Of a DNA stretch of 64,000 nucleotides, positions 55,465-64,000 are shown in pieces (the first letter of the stretch is position 1; the number at the start of each line of letters is the position of its first letter). A model generated the notes under the pieces. That model did no database searches. It was not told the DNA's origin and saw nothing but the letters and a program-made list of their open reading frames with translations. The stretch comes from Pseudevernia furfuracea (taxonomy: Eukaryota > Ascomycota > Lecanoromycetes > Lecanorales > Parmeliaceae). Both the position numbers and the translations under genes were made by a program. The DNA is taken from NCBI GenBank assembly GCA_022315425.1, contig JAIUPT010000035.1:744001-808000 (forward strand). The letters run 5' to 3'.

Positions 55465-58461
55465 TCAGTGCCATTGTGACTGATTAACGAATCCTTCCTC
55501 CATGGTCCGATCTTCCAAAGTCTGTATGAAATTTCTGTTCCGGCCGCTTGCTGCACGGCTCCCCCTCCCTCTGGCATTCGCGGCATTCGGATCGACATAT
55601 CCATCTGGCGGTGGAGGGTAATACGCCGGACTTGGCTGTAGCCTGATTGGCGCCGATGGGTCAAGGTGGCTCGCCACCCTTTGGATCGATTGGGGTATCC
55701 CTCCTTGCTGTTGTTCCATGGTCGAGGCGCGTTGCCGACCTGCTCTCGTTGCAGCTTGCGCATACAGGTTCTGTTGAGGAGTGTATTGCGCTGGGGTGAT
55801 CTGGCTGGGTGTTTGTTGCATCATGCCTATCTGCTGACCGAAGGTAGCTGGAGCCGCAGGGTAAGGTGGAGGTGCTCCTTGTTGAGGCGTGTACATGTTG
55901 TTGTACACTGGAGGTGCTTGACCAAGCGGACTTTGCGTGTATTGGCTCATCTGCATGTTGGCGACGTACACGTTCTGAGCTGCCGACTGTGCTTGTGCTT
56001 GGGCCTGGGCTTGAGCCTGTGCCTGAGCTTGAGCCTGAGCTGCTTGAGCTCGTTGTTTGCTAACAGCCTCGGCCTGCTGCTGTTGCTGCACGCCAGGAGC
56101 GGTTGATTTTATGACAGAGGAGGATTTCAAATTCATTGGCGGAACGAAGGGTCCGGTGAACTTCTGCTGCGTGATGAATGGATGCAGCTTGGCTTGCTGG
56201 GGCGACCAGCGTTCGAGCGGGTTTATGTTGAGTAAGCCGCGCACGAAGTCGATGAAAGCATGGCGATTAGTCATTTCTAAGCAAAGTCAGCTGGGTAGAC
56301 TACCACATCTCAGTAGGCACGTACCTCGTTCGATCTCAGCAGGCTTCATATTTTTTCTCGGCATCGCATAGCTCCGTATAATCTCTGGCAAGGTCGTCGC
56401 CTGGAAATACTTCTTGCTTGGCTGCTCCTTCGAGCCGTGCTCCCGAGAATACTGCTCCATTGGCTTGAGCCGATACGTGCGTCTACCGTAATCGTCATGA
56501 GACTTTTCGAAGAATTCTCCAGATTGCTTTCCCATCTCCAGCATCCATGTCGGGGCTAGACCAAGCATCTCCGTTATTCGAGATACTTGATTATACTCAG
56601 ACGAACCTGGGAACAAGGGAAGGCCCAGGAAAAGCTCCACCACAATACAGCCAAGCGACCACATATCGATCGCTGAGGAGTACGGTAGTCCCAAGAGCAC
56701 TTCTGGCGACCGGTAGAATCGTGACTGGATGTAGGTGTAGACTGTCTGTCTCTCATCGCAAGCTGAGCCAAAATCGATGATCTTGATGACCGGACTTTCA
56801 AGGTTCTTGAGGAGGATATTTTCCGGCTTGAGGTCACAATGTATGAGCCTTGCCTTGTTGAGTAGACCCAACCCATTCAAGAGCTGCTGTGCAAAAACCC
56901 TCACTAGCGTTGTGCTCAATCCACGGAATTGGTTCTGTTTGATCAACTCGTAAAGATTCACGCTCAGTAGCTCAAAGACTAAGCACAGATGCTGCCGATG
57001 AATAAAGGTGTCTTTCAAACGTAAAAGGTGATGGTCGTCATTCTTATCCAATTTGCCGTTGAGCTGCGTAACCAATCAGTCATCAGTTTGAGTTGAATGT
57101 TTGTGTGAAATTACCAACTCCAGCACTGAGACCTCCATCATACTTTGATTGAAGTATGCTATTCTGTTTTTAACAACCTTCACCGCAACTACTTCCTGGG
57201 TCCTCAGATTCTGGCATTTCACGACCTGTCCGAAGGTACCTTGACCAAGAACATCAAGTATAAGATACCTGTTCCTAGAGCAGCGCATCAGTACCACGAC
57301 CCAAAGCGCACTTTTGGATCACAGGACTTACTTGTGCCCCTTCTCCTCGTTACCCAGAATATCATTGACAAACAAGATGTAGTCACTGTCTTCGTTGTCA
57401 TACCCGTCGTTCTTGACTCCTTTGCTCGGCTTAGTAAGGACTCGCCGTGGGTTTCGGGATGACTCGTATTTAAAAGCTGGGTTGCATATCCGATATGTCG
57501 AGGGCAGATGAGTGGTCAATGCTTGCAAAGGCTAAGGCCAGCACTATTAGTGATAGAAAATGGTTTTATCAGTCAAGTATGCTTACGCTAATGAAACCGC
57601 CCTCTGGATTTGCTCGCCGAAAAGCAGGCTGCGAGTTGACTCTAGGCTGGAGGTCCTGTACCGAATCTAGCTTGTTGCACCTCGGCACTGGTCCTCGTGG
57701 CATGTCTGCCGTGCCAGGGTGAACTGGCCGCATTTGCCGCGGTGACTTTGTCTCCCGGCCAAAAACAGCATTCAATTGCGCTGTTGCAGAGTTAGGGTAG
57801 AGTTGGTCAGTGCTGTCGGTGTTTGGGTGGATGGGAGGAAGCTGTAAGGGTGGTTGCCTCGAAGATGCTAAAACAGGATTAGCATCGTGGCGAGTTGTTG
57901 GGAAAGAAGTGAGGGGGAAGCGTTGCTTGGCATGCTTAATGACTCACTGGGTGTCGAATAGTACGATTGGGATGGAGTCGAGTAGTGGTTCGAGCGCGTT
58001 GGTGACTGTCGCGCCGAAGTGTTTTGTGATGGATAGTGGCCATATGGGCTTTGGCTCGATTGCTGGGAGCTGGGAGCGTAAGGTGAAGAAGGTGAGAGTG
58101 CCTTCATTGGCGAATACCTTCTTGCAGCCGAAGAATCCTCCTGTCCCAGGTACTGTGCAGAAGGGCGTTGCGAATGAGTAGGCCTTGAAGGGTACTTCAT
58201 CCTATTGTAGGGATCTGCGTCTTCCATTGCAACATCTCCGTCTCCAGAATACGCACGCGTACGAGGAGTCCCGATGGGCGATACCGTCATTGATTGTGGC
58301 TGAGAAGGTATCGAAGGAGTTTGATAAGCTTCATAGCTATATCCAGACTGCGGCTGATGCTGCGCCGAACCATTCGCTGGTTGCTGTCCTGTTGTTTGTG
58401 GGTATCGCCCCTGTCGGCTCGCTGCTGCCACATCCGTGTAAGGCTGCCAGTTCTGATCCAT
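55465..58461 (-). CDS. YAK1: Dual-specificity kinase Yak1 (DYRK family)
   Basis: Six exons: 58461-57948, 57867-57587, 57531-57332, 57274-57115, 57063-56325 and 56276-55465, giving 901 residues. The start MDQNWQPYTDVAA is typical of fungal Yak1. The N terminus is Ser/Gln/Pro-rich. The kinase domain begins near 332: GQGTFGQVVKC, VAVKVVK with Lys364, HCDLKPENI with Asp462, DFGSACDE with Asp482, and the DYRK activation loop YTYIQSRFYRSPE with the Tyr-x-Tyr pair near 494-496. It ends after FVRGLLNINPLERWSPQQAKLHPF. The tail has a Gln/Ala dipeptide array and Gln/Pro-rich sequence. Yak1 is a growth-restraining kinase acting opposite PKA and TOR under stress. The divergent partner is RAD26. Confidence 0.96.
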
Positions 58462-59261
58462 CTTAGCGCGTGCTGGCAACTTATGGGAGGCCACGGCGAG
58501 TATTTATGCTTCGTGAAGCGTTAAGCAGCAATTGGCCTTCTTTGGGCGAGAAGCTGGGCGGGCCTGCAACGCTAGAAGGCAACAATGACAGCGACCAAAA
58601 AGCAAACCAGATCCGAGAAATCTTCAAGAGCGGCTACTTGCTCGGGGGTTCAATGTGCGGGTTCCGAGCATGAGTACCTGAGGCCTGCTGCTTTTCAAAG
58701 TGCCCCTGCCCGACGTTGGATAGTGGCTTAGGCTAGAGCTATGCGGGGTGCCCTTAGCGATCGGTCTGCCTTACTCCCTGGAGGATGTTCAGAGCCCTAA
58801 ATACATCATCCATGAATAAGCAAAGGTGACACGATCCCATACGTCGAGAGCGAGTTGTGATACTGGAGAGTGAGTAGTGATCTGAATAGTGGACGATGGG
58901 CGCGGCAGGGACCTCCCTGGGCGCGGAACTTCCCGCTGCAACGGCGTTCACTACGTAAGAGCATTGTCTTGATTGTCTTGTGAAGCAACGAGCTCCTGGA
59001 TGAACTCCTCGCCTTTATAGGGTGAGTACCAAAATGTTTATACGCTCATCGCCGTTCAGTTGGTGCTACACTGCCTTTCCTTTTGGATGTACTGCCTATG
59101 CAAGTGTGAGATGAGGCAGTGAATTGGGAAAACTATAGCATAGAGGTGAATGAGTAGGTCAGTCCACCCGTCCTTGACTTTCGCAAAGCTTCACTGACCC
59201 GGCAGTATGACAGAAATTTACAACTGTTGATGTTCGCTTTTATCCTCGGATCTGATCAAAT
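58462..59261. promoter_or_regulatory. YAK1/RAD26 divergent promoter, 800 bp
   Basis: Shared upstream region of the two divergent genes. No coding region or distinct element assigned. Confidence 0.55.
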
Positions 59262-62200
59262 ATGGAGCCATCCAAGCAGCCTACAACCGACGGCGACGAG
59301 AACGATGTGCAGAACAATGATCACTCAGCTAAAGGAAGCTACGCAAGATCTCAGACAAGCCTCGTACGGGAGGACACTTTGGGGGAAGACGAAGCTAGCC
59401 GTCTGAAAGACCTTGCCACAGAAGTGAGGGATCAAGATGACCTTGAGCGGGACATCAGTCGCCAAGCAGACCAATTGCTGACCGAGCAAGCGGATGAGAG
59501 GGATAAAAAGCGTCTGGAAAAGACTTGGGCAGACAAAGAGAAGCTGGAAAATCAAGTTAGGAGACTTCGCGAACGTAGAGGGCGTCCTACAGGATCGGCT
59601 ACGGCTACACGTCTCAATGCTGAGATCTCACATCTTGAAACTAGTATTAGGGCTTTCACGAGTGATCTCGAGCAGATACAGGCACGTATTGATGAGAGGC
59701 ACGCAGAGAAAGCCCATGATGACGTTCACCCTGACGAAGAGACGGGGAATCGAAGAATGCCGAATGAAAGCCAGCGAGATTTTCTTATTCGAACAGGAAA
59801 AATTACTCCATTTTCTAAGATGCCTGGGAAGACACTCAGCGGTGATGATTCTACCCTTCAAGGCGTACTCTTGGATGCTGAGGAAGAGGAGGCTGAAAAT
59901 GAACCCGTTGATGATGAGCCACAGACCACGGAGAAGTTATCCCACCGCAACCTACTCCAACCTGGCTTCAAGGATGATGAGGAAGATGAATCTACTCTTG
60001 AAGTGCCAGAAGATTCAGATAGACCAAAGAAGCGGCGACGTCTGCACACAATGAAGTCGCCCGCTAAAGGACACATTTATGGTTCACAGCAACTGTCTAC
60101 GGCGAAAGTTAATGCGGAAACAGAGTTGTCCTCTGAAGATGAAGGAGACAATTATATCCCCGAACTGGACAACAGTGAGATGGCAGCTTTGGGTGAGTCG
60201 GAACCTGGGTCTGACGAGGAGTCAGGAGACAACACATTCATGAGCACGACGCCTCCACGGAGAGCTGGAGGCAAGCGGAAAAAGAAGCCTTACGTTGAGA
60301 GTGAAAAGGAGGACTTGGCTGGCCTTGATGATGGGAATGAACGTTGGTACCAAAATCGCTTGCGCAGTTGGATCAGCAGGAGGAGCGCGGCGCGAGCGAA
60401 AGCCACAGCCAGAACAGCCGAGAGCTCAGTAGCCGCGTCTGACACTCCTATGGACGATGTTCCGACACCCGCAGAGACACAAATCGGCCACAAATCAGAA
60501 GAGGAATGGCACCAGCCACACCCTGTCACGCCGGATACTGAGTTCGAGGGTGCTTATCGCATCCCAGGCGACATATACCCTTCGCTTTTCGATTACCAGA
60601 AGACTGGCGTTCAATGGTTATGGGAGCTTTATTCGCAACAGGTGGGTGGTATCGTAGGTGATGAGATGGGCCTGGGAAAGACAATACAGATCATCGCATT
60701 CTTGGCCGGGCTGCACTATAGTAAAAAGATTACGAAGCCCATTATTGTTGTGGCGCCAGCCACAGTCATGAAGCAATGGGTCAACGAGTTCCACACATGG
60801 TGGCCACCCTTCCGTGTATCAATCCTCCATACTTCTGGGAGTGGCATGATCGACGTGGGTCGAGAGTCTCGGCAAGAAGATGAGCTCATGTCAGCAGCTC
60901 CAAGATCTATAGGAAACAAGCCTTTGACAAAGGCTCAGAAATTGGCAAAGAAAATCGTGGATCGTGTGGTTCAAGAAGGGCATATCCTAGTCACGACTTA
61001 CTCTGGACTCCAAAGTTACGCGGAGCTTCTTATTCCAACAGACTGGGAGTACGCCGTGCTTGACGAAGGGCACAAGATTCGCAACCCAAATACCGCTATC
61101 ACGATATATTGCAAGGAATTAAGAACCGCAAACCGTATCATCTTGTCAGGCACGCCTATGCAAAACAACCTAGTAGAATTGTGGTCCCTCTTTGATTTTG
61201 TCTTCCCTATGCGACTTGGTACCCTAGTCAATTTTCGCCAACAGTTCGAGTTCCCTATACGGCAAGGTGGGTATGCCAATGCTTCAAATCTTCAAGTCCA
61301 GACCGCCATGCAGTGTGCCGAGACATTGAAAGAAACGATATCTCCATACCTCCTGCAAAGATTCAAAGCTGATGTTGCCTCTGACTTGCCAAAGAAGAGC
61401 GAGCAGGTGCTTTTCTGCAAGCTGACAAAATTCCAGCGCGACACATACGAGAACTTCCTTGCGTCCGATGAGCTTAAAGCCATTATGAATGGAAAACGTC
61501 AAGTCTTATACGGTGTTGATATATTGCGGAAGATTTGCAACCATCCAGACCTGCAGGATCACAAAACTCTTTCCGTCAAGCCTGGATATAATTACGGCAG
61601 TGGCGCCAAGTCGGGCAAGATGCAGGTCGTGAAAGCATTGCTAGAACTCTGGAAAGAACAGGGCAACAAGATTTTACTCTTTGCTCAGCATCGGATCATG
61701 CTCGATATCCTCGAGAAGTTCATTGGTTCTATAGGAGGCTTCAACTATCGCCGCATGGACGGCACTACCCCTATTCACGCTCGACAGGGCTTAGTGGATG
61801 AATTCAACAACAATCCCATCGCTCACGTTTTCCTTCTCACCACCAAAGTGGGGGGCCTTGGTATTAATCTTACTGGAGCCAATCGAGTCATCATCTACGA
61901 CCCGGACTGGAACCCATCAACGGACGTCCAGGCGCGTGAAAGAGCTTGGCGTTTAGGTCAGAAACGAGAGGTTATGATCTATCGACTAATGACCGCTGGG
62001 ACCATCGAGGAGAAGATATACCACCGCCAGCTTTTCAAGCAATTCCTCATCAACAAGATATTGAGGGATCCAAAGCAAAGACAGACATTCCAGATGAAGG
62101 ATCTTCACGACCTATTCACGCTAGGTGGAGCTGACGAGCCTGCTACCGAGACCAGTACGCTCTTCAAGGGCACTGAGGTGCGATTCGACAACAAAGAGCC

Positions 62201-62975
62201 ACCCGCCGAGCCAAAGATAAGCAGCGATAACAATGGCGCGGCTCCAGCCAGTACTGTTCGAGGAGGTGACAATGCCTCCACCGTCCGTAATTTGAACGGA
62301 GTAGCTTCAATGGAGCGCTTCTACGGTGAAGAGGAAGAGGAACGCAAGGCTGCCTCTAGTGGAGCTGCGAACTCAGAAGCTCGTGTCATGGAAGGCATCT
62401 TCGCTAGGTCTGGGGTCCAGTCCGCCTTGGAGCATGACCAGATCGTCAATGGCAAGAAAGTCATCACGGCTGACCCAAAGATAATTGAGAAAGAGGCCAA
62501 GAGGGTTGCAGCTGAGGCTGCGAAAGAATTGAAGAAAGCAGGTGAAGCGGCAAGAAATGTACCAGTAGGTACTCCGACGTGGACCGGCCAGTTTGGAACA
62601 GCTGGAAGACCAGAGCAGCAACAGCGAGGACTTGGTCGAGGGAGGGGTGGGCCAGCTTCTTCAAGCATTTTAGCAGGTTTGCAGAACAGGCAAGCTGCAA
62701 CCGGTGTCGCCAATGGTTTAAGAGGGGAAACGCCAGACAGCAACGCTTCGGGACCAAGGGGTACAGATTTCATCAAGATGATACGAGACTATCTTGTCAT
62801 TCAAGGAGGGCATGTGCACACGCAAATGTTGATCGATCATTTCAACAGATACTGCAACACACCAGAGAAGACAGCGGAGTTCAAGGCGATGCTGACAGAG
62901 ATCGCGAAACTGGAGCGAGGTACCAGAGGAAGAGGGCGTTGGGTGTTGAAAGATGAATACAGATCAAAAGCCTGA
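59262..62975 (+). CDS. RAD26: SNF2-family ATPase Rad26 (CSB homologue)
   Basis: An intronless gene of 1237 residues. The N-terminal 430 residues are acidic and Lys-rich with a coiled-coil stretch and a basic cluster (DRPKKRRRL). The ATPase starts at DYQKTGVQWLWELY. Walker A is GDEMGLGKTIQII at about 466-478, the DEGH box is near 600 and SGTPMQNN near 630. The second RecA lobe follows with KILLFAQHRIMLDILEKF, TTKVGGLGINLTGANRVI and DVQARERAWRLGQ. DPKQRQTF and LHDLFTLGG directly after it are typical of the CSB/Rad26 branch. A C-terminal winged-helix-like part ends the protein. It acts in transcription-coupled repair by engaging stalled RNA polymerase II. Confidence 0.96.
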   Translation: MEPSKQPTTDGDENDVQNNDHSAKGSYARSQTSLVREDTLGEDEASRLKDLATEVRDQDDLERDISRQADQLLTEQADERDKKRLEKTWADKEKLENQVRRLRERRGRPTGSATATRLNAEISHLETSIRAFTSDLEQIQARIDERHAEKAHDDVHPDEETGNRRMPNESQRDFLIRTGKITPFSKMPGKTLSGDDSTLQGVLLDAEEEEAENEPVDDEPQTTEKLSHRNLLQPGFKDDEEDESTLEVPEDSDRPKKRRRLHTMKSPAKGHIYGSQQLSTAKVNAETELSSEDEGDNYIPELDNSEMAALGESEPGSDEESGDNTFMSTTPPRRAGGKRKKKPYVESEKEDLAGLDDGNERWYQNRLRSWISRRSAARAKATARTAESSVAASDTPMDDVPTPAETQIGHKSEEEWHQPHPVTPDTEFEGAYRIPGDIYPSLFDYQKTGVQWLWELYSQQVGGIVGDEMGLGKTIQIIAFLAGLHYSKKITKPIIVVAPATVMKQWVNEFHTWWPPFRVSILHTSGSGMIDVGRESRQEDELMSAAPRSIGNKPLTKAQKLAKKIVDRVVQEGHILVTTYSGLQSYAELLIPTDWEYAVLDEGHKIRNPNTAITIYCKELRTANRIILSGTPMQNNLVELWSLFDFVFPMRLGTLVNFRQQFEFPIRQGGYANASNLQVQTAMQCAETLKETISPYLLQRFKADVASDLPKKSEQVLFCKLTKFQRDTYENFLASDELKAIMNGKRQVLYGVDILRKICNHPDLQDHKTLSVKPGYNYGSGAKSGKMQVVKALLELWKEQGNKILLFAQHRIMLDILEKFIGSIGGFNYRRMDGTTPIHARQGLVDEFNNNPIAHVFLLTTKVGGLGINLTGANRVIIYDPDWNPSTDVQARERAWRLGQKREVMIYRLMTAGTIEEKIYHRQLFKQFLINKILRDPKQRQTFQMKDLHDLFTLGGADEPATETSTLFKGTEVRFDNKEPPAEPKISSDNNGAAPASTVRGGDNASTVRNLNGVASMERFYGEEEEERKAASSGAANSEARVMEGIFARSGVQSALEHDQIVNGKKVITADPKIIEKEAKRVAAEAAKELKKAGEAARNVPVGTPTWTGQFGTAGRPEQQQRGLGRGRGGPASSSILAGLQNRQAATGVANGLRGETPDSNASGPRGTDFIKMIRDYLVIQGGHVHTQMLIDHFNRYCNTPEKTAEFKAMLTEIAKLERGTRGRGRWVLKDEYRSKA

Positions 62976-64000
62976 GCATCGCCTGGAGTTATGGTTCAGG
63001 GGCATGATACCCATAGATCGATTTAGCGGGAGTCGCATTTGCATTAGGCGCTTCATCAACGAGAAAGAATCATGTTCACACAGGACAAGTAGATACCGTA
63101 TGTTCGAAAACAAGTATGCACTTCATTTTCTTTGATTCGTGATTGTGCGAGGCTGATACCGATGCTCTCCCTTTGGTGCTTGACTTCGTATTCTTGGCAG
63201 TCGAAGAAGACAGAAATCTGCGTCCAGCTCAGTGTGGTGCCAGGGTGATCACCCAACGAACACTTTATCGCCGGCTTGACTATGTTCCCGAATTTTCACG
63301 AGAACAGGTGACACTAGACCTGTTCGTCTTTGATAAGGACACGATGTTACCTATAGCATCGGAGCCTTTCATGATACGAGCCGCTTGGTTTGTTGATGAA
63401 CGAAGAGAAGCGTTTAAAGAAGGAAAATTTTGAAATTTAGATAAGTCAAGGGAAACCGAATGGGTTCTGCAAAGAGACACATACATCAAGATTTGAGCCG
63501 GTGCACTGAACTGAACTGCGGGCTGAAATGGATTAAGAGGGGAATAGCATTGAAATCCTTCCCCTAAGGTACCCAGGGCTGTAACAAGCCTTACATACCT
63601 TTTTTCCCCGACGACATTGTGGAGCATAGCTTCAGAGAGCTTCACGACTCTATAGTCCACATGTTTGATGCATAGGAAACTAAGATCAAATACGATCGTC
63701 GAACAAACTCTGTTATGATTGGTCACTGTGCATGACTAATCAGGCGACTCTCTAGGGCTGCATGCTGAACTGGGAGGATCTGAGTGGTGGCAACCAGTCA
63801 ACCAAAAATAGATCCCTTCCCGGTGCAATCAACTTCACCCTCTTCTTCATCGACCACAACAACAACAACATAATATGCCCCGTACAGCTGTTGTCTCCCA
63901 CTCCAGGCAAACACTCGTTCACTGCCTAAACACTCGCTTTGCTGATCCTTCTTTCCTCTATTAATATCTGCCTTGCCTTTTTTATCGGGAGTTGCCAGGG
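62976..64000. other. Intergenic, 1 kb, to window end
   Basis: RAD26 3' flank. Open stretches at 63143-63433 (+) and 63280-63726 (-) overlap and neither has a recognisable feature. At 63840-63872 a CAACAACAACAACAT leader-like stretch precedes an ATG at 63875, which could be the 5' end of a gene running out of the window; the frame closes after about 29 codons unless spliced. Confidence 0.4.

Noticed and set aside
63143..63433. 96-codon ORF after RAD26
   Set aside because: Overlaps a longer minus-strand frame; neither shows a family motif, signal or splice support.

Overview
The window reads as nuclear DNA of a filamentous ascomycete (Pezizomycotina, most likely Dothideomycetes). The reasons are many short GT-AG introns (about 48-126 bp), single-copy eukaryotic housekeeping genes (DNA polymerase alpha, RPL7, eIF3c, eIF4G, Rad26, Yak1, Vps22), and families typical of these fungi: a heme-thiolate peroxygenase, DHA1-type MFS carriers, an Fta2-like protein, an NTF2-FMO fusion and a polytopic membrane family ending in the residues LPPSAYES. 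Species assignment is inference. All exon coordinates below were worked out by hand from splice sites and reading-frame continuity.

Layout. 1-18 kb is accessory in character: the 3' end of an MFS gene that seems to lack part of a membrane segment, a TB2/DP1/HVA22 (REEP) protein, a small membrane hypothetical, an Fta2-like gene with a broken frame, a secreted peroxygenase with a duplicated promoter block, a coiled-coil fungal protein followed by a decayed paralogue, a 291-bp inverted-repeat element with TA ends, an ADP-ribosylglycohydrolase and a seven-exon MFS carrier. 19-34 kb holds a large disordered protein (-), an Aly/Yra1-like RRM protein (+), eIF4G (-) and a flavin monooxygenase (-). 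36-47 kb is a dense housekeeping block: POL1 (+), RPL7 (-), VPS22 (+), eIF3c/NIP1 (-). 47-54 kb holds a DHCR24-like oxidoreductase and a tandem pair of membrane-protein genes; the second copy has three in-frame stops. 55-64 kb has the divergent pair YAK1 (-) and RAD26 (+).

The strongest unannotated signal is a box C/D snoRNA inside RPL7 intron 2. It has a perfect 10-bp terminal stem, clear C and D boxes, and a 15-nt guide matching the conserved 25S segment GACCCGAAAGAUGGU. Other points of note are the duplication and decay of the membrane family with RIP-like changes, the tandem duplication of the peroxygenase promoter, the MITE-like element, and a 51-nt in-frame candidate intron in eIF4G. 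I found no tRNA, rRNA or CRISPR, and no clear biosynthetic cluster. I did not find a convincing wholly new multi-gene system.
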